The notes under the pieces are model-generated. The model was not told the DNA's origin and ran no database searches. It was given only the letters and a program-made list of their open reading frames with translations. From Kingdonia uniflora (taxonomy: Eukaryota; Streptophyta; Magnoliopsida; Ranunculales; Circaeasteraceae), in contig JACGCM010001217.1 in NCBI GenBank assembly GCA_014058105.1, positions 868,001 to 932,000 of the forward strand: 64,000 bases of DNA, in the 5' to 3' direction. A program made the translations under genes and the position numbers. Below are positions 1 to 11,600 of the stretch, piece by piece. Within the stretch, counting starts at the first letter, position 1, and each line of letters begins with the position of its first letter.

Positions 1-715
1 GCACATGAGATCGAAAAACTTCCACTAGTAACAACAATGGTAGATCTGACATCAATATGAATCCTACAAGATAAGATACTGACCCCCTTGATTGGATCTC
101 CATAGCCTATATGTTGTTCCCAAGTTATTGGGTATATAAGAACTCGAATAGTAATAAGTCATGCCCCATCTAAGGAAGCAGACATTCTGAAATCGATACT
201 CCACCCGCAAGGTGGGACACCTAGCATGTGGTTTACAGGGTATTTCACATTCCCTGGAAGAATGATTATAAGTTATGACTGCAGATCACAATGGTTTACA
301 AAATAAACATGCAGGAATAAGTTACGACCCTACCAAACGAAAGCAGAGGTCCAGATATTGATTTTCCACCCACACAGTGGAACACCTGTCACTGAGAAAT
401 GCCAACTTACTGGCAAGTGTAATTTATAGGGAATTTCAGGTTGCCGGGAACTAGTAAGGAGAATAGTTATAAATAATGACTCTGGATTACCCTTGTTATG
501 AAATAAATATGCAGAATAAGTAATGATAATGTCTATAGAAGCAGAAGCCCCCAGATTGATTCTCCACCCATACAACGGGCAATCTTTCTAAAAATCCTGA
601 CTTACCAGTATGTCTGCAAGGTATTATTACACATGCCCCAGAGAATAGTCGAGATTAATCGAGATCACCCTGGTTTTCAAAATAAACAAGTGGCAGTTAA
701 GTGAAACATATAACA
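1..715. repeat. Divergent tandem repeat, units of about 165-200 bp
   Basis: Three to four imperfect head-to-tail units are visible. Landmarks recur in the same order: an 'aataagt' block at about 153, 316 and 515 (and a weaker one near 695), then a 'gaagcag' block, a 'tccaccc' block and a 'ggtt..caaaataaac' block. Spacing between landmarks is about 163, 199 and 180 bp. No convincing reading frame runs through it. Its left end may lie outside the window. I do not recognise the family; it could be an old satellite-like or transposon-derived repeat upstream of the transporter gene. Confidence 0.6.
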
Positions 716-2472
716 ATATACAAAGACATCATCATCATCATCAAAGTAAGAGAATCATAATATACAAGTTTTCCTATGATTTTCTGCTTAAAAGCAATCA
801 CTTTAATAACCATGCCTATTTGATTCTTCAATTGATCATTATAATCGTCTTAGTGCAACTCCATTATAGATTTCCCCCACTCTTTTCTTAGTAAGATAAT
901 ATATTTAATACAACTAAACTTGATTAATTAAGTCATTTGGTTCACAGTCGGTCTCCAAAGAAAAATGCAACCTCACGCGTGAGTATGAACGCGTCATCAA
1001 TATATGGGTGGGTTAAGGCATTCACAAACTGTACTTATTCAAGAAAATAATATTTTCCAAAGCGAGCATAAACACTGCTTCGGGAAAAACGTAGCCATCC
1101 CATTATGCTTATAGCAAGGACAAGCAACGGAAGCAGCAAATATAAAGGACTTTTCGGCTGCTCTGGAAGCAGTGTTTTGTGCACTAGAAATGGAAATAGC
1201 ATTGCAATCCCAAACAAAATACATAAAGTTGCAGAATTCATGAAGAAGCCTAATAGCTACAAAAGATTATTGTCTTTTAATTAAAGTTCATATAAAATAC
1301 TAGAAATGCATCATACACGGGAACTAGAGGTTTAAGGAATAACTAAGTCGTCAGTCGTCAGTGCATATGCAGTTATGCACCTCTTTGCATTTTGTAGAAA
1401 ATAGTGGTAATAGTTCCACCATGAACCAAGTGGCATGTTGTGAACTCATGTGGTATTAATCTAACCCGTCGGACAGAGAAATGGCTTTTTATTATTGAGT
1501 GTAAACTAAAAATTAAAGAAAAATATGCATTTAGCTATACCTCGGGTCTTTTAATACTTTTCCTCTCCAAAGTGAACTGTCATCTAGAATAGAAGAACTT
1601 CCTCTTAGCTGGTCCTACGGAAAAACTTTTACAAGTCTCAACCCCCAAAACAAAAAGATTAGCAAGTGATTGCTGTACATCATCCTGAAGAATGACACAG
1701 TAAACTTATGTTCAGTATCTTCACGACGATGGATAATGGCAAACCACGTCTTTTTCCCTCATGGGGTCTCAAGGACTATAAAAGTTTCTTGTTGAGTGCA
1801 TACCTTGAACACGAACTGGTAAGGACCTGCAGCCTTCCATGTGACAGTTATCTGAGCCGAGAACTAACTCATGCATATCATAAATTGAGTTCATCAACAT
1901 CATAAACGCGAGCGAGCTTGAACAAGGCGACAAAACTATACCAACAAAAACCTGACAGAATGGGCAACCATGGTTGAATACCTATGGAGGCTCCACCACT
2001 TGAATAAGGATCTGAGGAACTCGGAAACATAAAGGACAAAACAAGAGCGGAGGAAAGGGACTTGAGTCCTGAGTGGAGGGGTCCCCCACACCAGCATGCT
2101 GCCAATGATTTATTGGATCTCGTATCAAACTCGATTAGGATCATCATAAAGAAACGTTCCACCACTAAATAGCGGCATTCGTGCTTACCACTTGTTATCC
2201 TAACTGAAACCCAACCACTGGACCTACAATCTTAGATGGTTTCACTTGAAAACTCTAAAGTACAACTAGGGAACACCTCACTGCAGCCCAAAGATCTTCT
2301 AGGGCAAGAGAGTCTCTAGTGAAAGACCTTAACTTTACTGTCAAATTCACATTATCTTAGTAGTTGCTGTCTACTAGTGTTAGTGTTACAACCATAAAGT
2401 GAAAAGGAGTGAAAGTCTGTGGTTCCCACCCCGCACAAGAGGTTGGGCTGTGTGCATATACAAACTACACAA

Positions 2473-2504
<32 letters not shown>

Positions 2505-2613
2505 ATATATGGTAGTGTAATTCACCTTAGTAAGACAAGCCCGCCACTAACTACTTTTGTTAACCTTTGTATTCCCAAAACCCACAAGGCATCTTAGTGA
2601 AGATCCACCAAAG
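716..2613. other. Upstream region of ABCG14, no supported gene
   Basis: This holds the 5' flank and leader of the transporter gene. It is AT-rich and has no open frame I can tie to a family. Some minus-strand stretches look exon-like (1804-1851, 1541-1614, and a hydrophobic frame at 1035-1241), but their reading phases do not join cleanly, so no gene is called. A compound dinucleotide microsatellite lies at 2473-2510, within 150 bp of the start codon. Confidence 0.5.
2473..2510. repeat. (AT)n(GT)n(AT)n microsatellite
   Basis: A run of AT, then about ten GT units, then AT again, lying about 105 bp before the ABCG14 start codon, so probably in its 5' leader or core promoter. Length variation here could affect expression; that is inference only. 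Confidence 0.9.
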
Positions 2614-5365
2614 ATGTCAGAGCCACAAAGCACGACGATAATCTCATGCCCAATTCCCTGCAAAACTCAAAAACCAGTTCTGCAACTCCCCTTGTACCCA
2701 ATAACATTGAAGGTCTCTATTCATCTATCAAAATCTTACAAATATTTACTTATATGGATTGTAGAGTTTATGATGATACTTATTCCTTTTGTATGTTTTG
2801 CAGTTTGAAGAAGTGATTTACAAAGTAAAGCAGGAGCAAAAAGGACTGTTATGTTGGGGTGGCGGTACATGGAGTACCACCAAAGAGAAAACTATACTGA
2901 ATGGGATGACGGGTATGGTGTGCCCTGGAGAGATCCTAGCAATGTTGGGGCCTTCAGGGAGTGGGAAAACCACTCTCCTGACTGCCCTTGGTGGCAGGCT
3001 TAACGGTAAACTATCAGGAAAGATCACTTACAACGGTCAACCTTTCACGAGCTCTATAAAACGCCGTACAGGATTTGTAGCTCAAGATGATGTGCTCTAC
3101 CCACACTTAACCGTGCTCGAAACACTAATTTTCACTGCCCTACTAAGGCTCCCTGACACTCTAACCCGAGATGAGAAAGTTGATCACGCAGGGCACGTAG
3201 TCACTGAGTTGGGTCTAACCCGGTGCAGAAACAACATGATTGGAGGGCCATTCTTTAGAGGAATATCAGGTGGTGAAAAGAAGAGGGTCAGTATAGGCCA
3301 AGAAATGCTAATCAATCCAAGTTTGTTGTTACTGGACGAACCCACTTCGGGTCTAGACTCGACTACTGCTCAGAGGATATTAACTACGATCAAGCGCTTG
3401 GCTAGTGGAGGCCGAACAGTGGTCACCACAATTCACCAACCATCAAGCAGACTTTATCACATGTTTGATAAGGTTATGTTGATTTCTGAGGGATGCCCAA
3501 TCTACCATGGTCCTGCATCAACTGCATTGGATTACTTCTCCTCCATTGGATTCTCAACACCTGTCACTGTTAACCCCGCTGATCTCCTACTCGATCTCGC
3601 CAACGGCAAGTCATTTAATCTAACTCCTGTTTTTTCACATACCTGTGGAAGAAAAAACACTTGAATGTTTTCTTATGACATTAATTATGAAATATAGGAA
3701 TTGCACCCAACTCCAAGCAAGTCACAGATCAAGGCGATATTCAGGGAAACATAGAACAAGAGCAGAAATTGGTGAGGGAAACTCTCAGCTCCGCCTATGA
3801 AAAGAACATTGCAACAAGATTGAAGGATGATCTATGCAGTTTTGACATAAATACATATGGCTACGTACGGGATGCATCTATATGTAAGTCTTCTACTCGT
3901 CAATTGTTCAACCATATATACAAATATAATATATAATAATATCTTATAATACGAAATCTGTTGGTTTCTTATAGCTATAAAAACTTGAAAGACCTTGAGA
4001 TACTAAATATTGGGTAGAAAAGGATAGGGTTAAAACTAGAGAGCAAGGGAGATAAAAAAAAGAAGAGAATAGGGGATTTCTTCTATGATGTTTAGTTCTT
4101 TGCAATAGTGATATTCAACTACTGCAAACAGTCCATTGATGTAGCTATTGGGGTGAACCACGTTAGAAATGTCTTCTGTTGCGTAATCTTCTTTCTTTTC
4201 CGCTTTTCTTCAATGCTTGTACCCGATCCAATTTCGTACTTTCTTTTTGTTTTACTTTTTGGTCATATTAAATAATTTGCCGATGCTGCAGCTAGGAAGA
4301 TGGCAAAGTCAGAGCAATGGGGGACGAGTTGGTGGCAGCAGTTTAAGGTATTACTGAGGAGAGGTCTGAAGGAGCGTAGATATGAGGCCTTTAATAAGCT
4401 AAGGATCTTTCAAGTAATAAGTGTCGCTTTTCTTGGTGGTCTACTATGGTGGCACACACCATCATCTCACATCCAAGACCGCGTAAGTATATAAGTGTAT
4501 TAGGAGATAGATATTTCCAGCTGGATTTTTAATAATCGTGTAGAGATTTTATAGAAGGGTCAAATGGCCCCTTTCTTCTTAAGCTCTACGAGAAAAGCTA
4601 CTGTTTCTAACTCTTTTTTTCTTCTTTTTGTTAAAACTAGTAGCTATCATAAACTTATAACTAGTCGCTCTTCAGAGACTTGGAGACTAACCAGGAATTA
4701 TTTTACACTTGCAGATCTCGCTTCTCTTCTTCTTCTCCATCTTCTGGGGATTCTTTCCACTCTACAATGCAGTCTTCACGTTTCCCCAAGAACGATCCAT
4801 GCTCATCAAAGAACGTTCTTCCGGAATGTACCGTCTCTCCTCTTACTTTCTAGCAAGGACAGCTGGAGACTTGCCAATGGAGCTCGCACTTCCCACGGCC
4901 TTTGTTTTTATTATCTATTGGATGGGAGGACTCAAGCCAGATCCTACAACGTTTATTCTCACCCTTCTTGTAGTTCTCTACAGTGTTCTTGTATCTCAGA
5001 GCTTAGGTCTCGCTTTTGGTGCATTATTAATGGACGTCAAACAAGCCACCACTTTAGCTTCTGTTACCACCCTTGTCTTTCTGATAGCTGGGGGATACTA
5101 CGTACAACAAATCCCTCCCTTCATCGTCTGGTTAAAGTACTTGAGCTACAGTTTCTACTGTTACAAACTTCTTCTAGGGGTTCACTACAATGAGAACGAT
5201 TATTACCAATGTCCCGAAAAAGGTTTGTGCCGAGTTGTGGATTTTCCTGCCGTTAAGTCCGTTGGTCTGAACCACCTGTGGATCGACGTGTTCATCATGG
5301 CTATGATGTTGGTTGGATATCGGCTGCTTGCTTACCTGGCCTTGCACCGGTTGCAGATGAACTAA
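2614..5365 (+). CDS. ABCG14: ABCG14-type half-size ABC transporter (5 exons)
   Basis: Exons: 2614-2712, 2804-3605, 3698-3883, 4292-4482, 4715-5365 (1929 bp, 642 aa; the Arabidopsis protein is of similar length). Order is ATP-binding domain then six-helix membrane domain, the ABCG layout. Visible motifs: Walker [10 protein letters not shown] (about aa 82-90), signature ISGGEKKR (187-194), Walker B LLLLDEPT (207-214), switch histidine in TIHQPS (244). The membrane half has the family blocks [20 protein letters not shown] and [11 protein letters not shown]. The start is the first in-frame ATG, and exon 1 ends at the conserved YPITLK. Known for Arabidopsis ABCG14: a plasma-membrane dimer in the root stele that loads cytokinin for root-to-shoot transport; the same role here is inferred from near-collinear similarity. 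Introns 1, 3 and 4 are GT-AG; intron 2 needs a GC donor. An AATAAA-like signal lies near 5428. The gene converges on SIG2. Confidence 0.93.
3606..3697 (+). other. GC-AG intron (intron 2 of ABCG14)
   Basis: The ATP-binding exon keeps frame into the next exon only if it ends at 3605 and splices to 3698. The donor then reads GCAAGT, the textbook U2-type GC donor, with a TATAG acceptor. The only nearby GT donor (3610) throws exon 3 into a frame with an early stop. Confidence 0.85.
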
Positions 5366-5679
5366 AAATTGCCCTTTGTCATCGAACAAGAGAAACGGTT
5401 GAAGAGTTTTGTTTTTCTTCAACCCAAGAATAAAGTTAGTTTCTAATATTTTGTTAGAGTTGTATGAATTTTCTCTGCGGTAATAGTTAATTTATGAACT
5501 CAAAATTTTATTTCTCTGTAAGTATAGTGCTTTCTTAAAATCTAACAAAGTGAATATATAATATGCATTTCTATTTCATAAAAAGAATAAGAACATCTAT
5601 ATATGGAAAGAAAAAGTGGGAAAGCCGTCTAACCCTTCTCGTCTTCGGAATGAAACTATAGTTTCCTTGGATCTTAGGA
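5366..5679. other. Convergent intergenic spacer, ABCG14/SIG2
   Basis: Only 314 bp separate the stop codons of the two host genes, so both 3' untranslated regions must fit, and may overlap, here. The + strand has an AATAAA-type signal near 5428. The minus strand is AT-rich with weak poly(A)-like motifs. No transposon is seen. Confidence 0.7.
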
Positions 5680-8600
5680 TTAAAACAAATACTGCTGCAA
5701 ATTTTTTGTTCTCCTCTTATTCTTGAGTTTCCTGAAGGCGCAAGACTCGATTTGGCGAACTCTTTCTCTGCTCACACCCATCAACTCCCCAATCTCTTGC
5801 AGTGTTTTTGTCCTCCCGTCCTCAAGCCCAAACCTCCATCTTATTACTTGGCCCTCCCTTGGTTTGAGACTGTCCAACACTTTCTTCAAATCCTGCCTCT
5901 TAAATTGCTTCATCAGCAATTCTTCACCTGTTTCGGCATCTGGATGTGCAATAATTTCCTAATACATATAAGAGCATCAATCAACAAACGGATACGATAT
6001 GGAGGATGCAATGAGAAGTTGTAAGCATTTAGCCAATTATATTATTCAAAGTAGACTTTGAACCTACAAGTACACAGCTTTTAATTTTTATCCCATTTTG
6101 GTATTTGTCACAGAAATTTTATGGTGTCTAATTTTAATTATCTAGTATATGCTTATACCTATAAAAATGATCATATAATGAAGTGGAATCTCAAAAATTG
6201 ACTTTGATAAAGTGCCATAATGAGGTAAGTGTCTAATTCAGACAACATAATGGAAGCCAAAGCCCAACTACCTCTAAGACATTATAAGAGAAGAGACGAT
6301 AACATACCAATGGTTTTAGATTCTGGTTGATTCCGAACTTCTCTTCAAGAGATCTCGGAGCTTTGGGGGTTAATAGTACAGTCATGAGCCTCTTCATTGA
6401 CAAACCCGTCGCTTCAGCAACTTCTTTATCATTAGGATGTCTTCCGTTCTCTTTAAAAAGTTGCTTTCTGGCTTCCCTTACTCGATACGTAGCCTCAACC
6501 ATGTGAAACTGTTCATGTTTCCAGGGAATTAGAAATGAAATATATAAGGAAAAGTATTCAAAGAAAGGAAAGAAATGGACTACATGTCTAATTACTTTAG
6601 CAAAGTATTTGGTGCAGCTAAAGTTGAGCTGACAATAGAGAAGATCGAAACTTGTATGAGACAAAGTACAGTATTTTTTTTTTTTCAAAACGAATAAATC
6701 TTTTTCTAGTACTTCAATTACCAGAACCTCACTTCTCCGACAAATGCCACTCTAACTGTCATGATACAAAATTAATAAATTGTCTTCTTAGGAAGCTTAA
6801 AATGCCCTATGCACTCTTACCCAAGCGCAGATGGGTATATAACCAACTGTGGCATGAAACACTAAATGTAACTAGTAATGGACCCACTCTGTGTTAGTAC
6901 TTCCATAATTAGAAACCAAAAACCTGGCAATTGTCCATGGTCCTTGTTTTCTTTCAATTATCCCCAAAATTGTGGTGCTCTTCAAGTACCAAAGGATTCA
7001 CATTAGAGCATCCCGCTCATTTGTATATAGCTAACCACCGTACTAACTGCTTGAGGAATATATATATTTTTTGTATCTACTAGCTCTTGCAAAGAGTTAT
7101 ACTAAAAATGATGTAGCACATCCCTAGATAGGGTGTGTCCCACAGTAGTTGGTCTCTCTCTCTTTAATTTTATAAAGAGAGGCTCTTTTTACTTTCTTCA
7201 GTAGTTAGTTTTTGTTAAAGAAAATGTTCTAATAAATTAAAATTAGGGTTCCTCAAGAACCTAATTTCTTCCCCAATTGAATGTACTAGTGTTCTTGATT
7301 ATTAGGCTTCTGCGTAATCAGTTTACACTAAAGTGGTATCAGAGCGACCTTTTAATTCTTCGATTTGACAAGATGAGTACGAGATACGAATTGTTCTTTG
7401 AACTCGTGAGCGCTCAATCCGAGTTGTTCCAAACAATCTTACGAATTTGCAGAGATGAAGATCGGTACGGTCTACCCCATTCGCCCCACGCCGTCGAGAA
7501 GTTCTCCGGAGTCCCAAGCGTTACAGATTGGCACGAACCTCGTGAGCACGTTACGGCCACGACGGTTAAATAACCGAGCAAGTTACCCGCGATATACAAC
7601 CTAATTGACCCCCCGGCTAAGCCAGACACGTCCAAGGGAGGAGACGTTTTGAAACCCGCGACGACCCGCGACGAGATCGTTGCATCGGCAGAGAATACGA
7701 CGCCGGTAGGGGTGGCAATTTGTTCAACAGATGTGGAAGATGTGGCTTTCCCTTCGATCCCTTTCAACCAACATGGGCCAATCCAAAAGCAACCCAAGTC
7801 AAGCCCGGTCCCAGTTAACAAGCCCAAGCCCGGCCCATAACAACCAACCCACCCGTACACATGTGTTCACAATATTCAAAAACCGAAACCCAAAACTCTT
7901 CTTCCAAACCGACCCCACCACTAGCCCCTAAATCAGCCACACACTGATCCAGGAGGATCTGAAGAAGACACTGAACAATTCTATTCGAACAGAATTATTT
8001 TTGTTCGAATAGATTTCAGCCTGATGGGTTTTATTCGAATAGATTTTTATCTATTCGAATACACTTTATTTTATTCAAACAGAAACAATTATGTTCGAAC
8101 AGAGGCGTGATTCAACCGTTTTCCTTTTGGCGGTGATTGTATTTTTGAGGGGTGTTTTGCCTCGAGATGCGTTTTTTTAGTATTTTAGGTTCCCTAGTAT
8201 ATAAAAGGGACTTACGTTATTTCTTAGAGATGTTAGATCTGAAAGAGTTCTGAGAGAAACCTAGGGTTTTGAGAGATTTTCTTGTAATTACTTCATTTTG
8301 AGTAATCTAATTCTCTATTTTTCCAAACCGATTGGTGTTCTTCGTATATCCCTATTAACACAAGCTTCTCAATCGTATTGTGGATTAAGTGGTATCGGTT
8401 TTCTAGTTTCGATTCTCGGGGGGTTGATTGTGGTTTATGGTCTCTACACGTGACCGTCTCAAGCAAACGAGGGAGAAGCTAGTAAGTCCGTTGAAAATTC
8501 ATCGCAAACCTAATTCAAAGAAGGACGATTTGGAGATGGGCGATCCCAACGAAAGATTCACAATTTTGGAAACGACAGTTTCCGCCCTAACTTCTACTGT

Positions 8601-11600
8601 AGGGGAGTTAGTGGAGCAATTGCGCCTCACGAACCTCGCGAAGGCTTCCGCTTCGGCGAAACGGCGTGACCGTTCGAAGAAGAAAGGGGTTATGGAGGTG
8701 GATGGTGACGACGACGTTCCGGTATTCGATGATTCTAGTGATGCCGATTCCGTCAAGGAACGCCCAAGTCTTGGTAAGTCAGTAAATCCTATGCGTAATC
8801 TTCGTCTTGGTTTTAAGATTGAGATTCCGGTTTTCGATGGCTCCGTCGACGCCGAGAAATTAGATAATTGGTTAGATAGGTTGTAGACCTATTTTTCAAT
8901 TAATGAATATTCCAACGCTCAGAAGATTTGTTTCTCAACTTTGAAATTCACAAGTCACTCACGTGGCGGAAATCCTATCGGAAACGACATGATGTCGAAA
9001 ATCTGAGTTGGAAGGAATTCAAGGTCTTGGTGAGGAAGCAATTTTATCCAATTGGGTATGAACAGGAGCGATGATACAAATGACACAACTTACGCCAAAG
9101 GTTTGGGCAATCTGTGCAACAGTTCACTACGGAGTTCCATAACCAAGCATTGGTTTTGGATATTGACGTGGAGGAGTACGATGTGTTCATGAAGTATACG
9201 GGGGGTTTGCCCGAGTCCATTCAAAGAGAATTAAAGCTCTTCAATGTGGCAGATATCGAAGACGCTACCGTTAAAGCAATTGCCATTGAAGGCAACTACT
9301 TGAAGAGCGACAAGAAAGACGACAAGAACAAGTCGGGGTACAAGGCTAATTGGAAGTTTGATCAGAATGGGGAGTCCAAAGGAGAGGGGTCTTCATTCAA
9401 GGGGACTATCTGTAGTCATTGCAAGGCTAATGGGCACAATTCCGATAGATGTTGGAAACTTCACCCGGAGCTTCGGCCGAAGGAGGAGAAGGGCAAGAAA
9501 GAGAAACGTGCACTAGCCGCAACGATTGTGGATCTTCCGGATTTAGATAGGCCAAATCCTAAGCTTACTCTAATGTTCAAGCAACCTCTGGTTATCGACG
9601 AGGCGAGTAAGGAAGAGCTATTCTTTGTCAGTATTCAGGTGAAGCAGAGCTTAGTCGAGGCCATTATTGATCCGGGTAGTCAGAAGAATTTAATTTCTGA
9701 GGCGGTGGTGAAAAAGATGGGTTTGGCTACTGTGGCTCATCCTAAGCCGTATGGTTTGGGTTGGATTCAGAAAGACACGGAGTTGAAGATTACTAAGCAG
9801 TGTACGTTCAAGTTTGCGATTACTAGAAGTTTATTGACGAAGTGACATGTGAGGTGGTTCCGTTGGACGCGTGTCAAGTCATCTTGGGTAGCCCTTATCT
9901 TTGGGACCGCGATGCAATCCTTTACCGTCGTGCTCGCAAGTATCGGTTGGTGAAGGATGGGTCTGAGTTTCATATTAATGCGTGCAAGGAACATATCACT
10001 ACCAGTAATTTGGTAACGGCGACTCAGGCGAAGAGGTTGGTTAATGTGAGCGGCAAATTTGTTTTGTTGTTGGTGCGACCGGTTCAAGAGGGTCCGTCGG
10101 CTACAGTATTGTCTACTTTGGCAATGTCTCCTAAGCAACAAACCGATATAGGGGAGTTGCAAGAAGAGTATGAAGACTTGTTTTTGGGCATAGAAGGGAT
10201 GCGCATAGAAGGGATGCCGCGTAAGAGGGATGTGGAGCATGATATCACCTTGGTGAATGGTGAGCCACTACCCAATATTGGGTTATATCGAACTTCTGTT
10301 ACTGAGTCTGATGAGATCAAGAAACAGGTACAGGAGCTCCTGGAGCAAGGAGTTATTAATCCGAGTTGTTTGCCTTGTGGTTCGCCGGTGTTACTGGTGC
10401 CGAAGAAGGATGGGTCTTGGAGGATGTTTGTAAATTATCGGGCGCTGAACAAGATCACGGTGAAGAATCGTTATCCGCTTCCACGGATTGACGAGCTTTT
10501 AGATGAGTTGCAGACGGCTTGGTTTTTCACCAAGTTAGATCTTAAGTCAGGTTACCATCAAGTTCGAATCCGGGAGGATACTTGGAAGACAGCGTTTAAA
10601 ACCAAACAGGGCTTATTTGAGTGGTTGGTGATGCCTTTTGGGTTATGCAATGCTCCGGCGACGTTTATGCGGCTAATGAATGAGGTACTTCGTGCGTTTA
10701 TTGATGATTTTGTGATTGTATATTTGGATGATATCTTGATATATAGTCGTACATGGGAGGAGCATCTTGGGCATTTACGCAGAATGTTGGGCGTGCTGCG
10801 ATCACAACAGCTTTTTCTGAACGGGAAGAAGTGCGAGTTTGGGAAATGGGAGCTAGTCTATATGGGTTTTATTGTTGGTGGCGGCGAGCTTAAGGTCGAT
10901 CCAGAGAAGGTCTCGACCATTACTAATTGGCCTCGACCTCGCACAGTGACGAAAGTGAGGAGTTTTATGGGTTCTTGTCAGTACTTACGAAAATATATTC
11001 GGCATTTTTCACAAATAGCCGCACTGTTGCATTCTTTAACGAAGACCGGGATACAGTTTGTGTGGGAAGATCACCATGAAAAGACCTTTCTGTTACTGAA
11101 GCAGAAGTTACGGATTCACCAGTGTTAGCATTGCCTAATTTGCAACGGCCTTTTGAGGTCGAGACAGATGCATCAGATTATGCTTTGGGGGCAATCCTTT
11201 TACAGGATGGGAAGCCAGTTGCTTACAATTCTGAGATGTTTACAGGAGCAGTACGTAACTATCCTACCTACGATAAGGAGTTTTACGTGGTATATCAATC
11301 AGTTAAGCATTGGCGGAGTTACTTATTGGGGAAGGAGGTTGTGGTACATTCCGATCACAAACCGTTACAGTTCTTATCTACGCAGTCCAAGCTTCAGCAA
11401 GCTCGCCATATGAAGTGGATGTCGTATCTTCAGCAGTTTACCTTATTGATCAAGTATAAGAAAGGAGTGGACAACAAGATGCTGATATGTTATCTCGACC
11501 CCCATTACCAACTATTTCCGTTTTGTTGGTTTGGTAGCTATGCAGATACAACCGATTGTTCCTTCTGAGTACGTTTTAGGGTATGACGACGACAAGGAGC

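Noticed and set aside
1035..1855. Possible minus-strand gene with a hydrophobic last exon (1035-1241) and two exon-like pieces (1541-1614, 1804-1851)
   Set aside because: Each piece has plausible splice signals, but joining the only open frames gives a different, non-hydrophobic last exon, and no family was recognised.
4564..5193. 209-codon open frame overlapping the last ABCG14 exon
   Set aside because: It is an out-of-frame shadow; the transporter frame there is conserved to the stop at 5363-5365.
5680..6508. Bacterial contamination or organellar sigma gene
   Set aside because: The sigma domains are split over GT-AG introns and the N-terminus matches plant SIG2; a nuclear gene explains all.
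7984..8099. TTCGAA sites as tRNA genes or Pol III B boxes
   Set aside because: Only about 7 of 11 B-box positions fit, no A box or cloverleaf is present, and the sites repeat at 20/30 bp.
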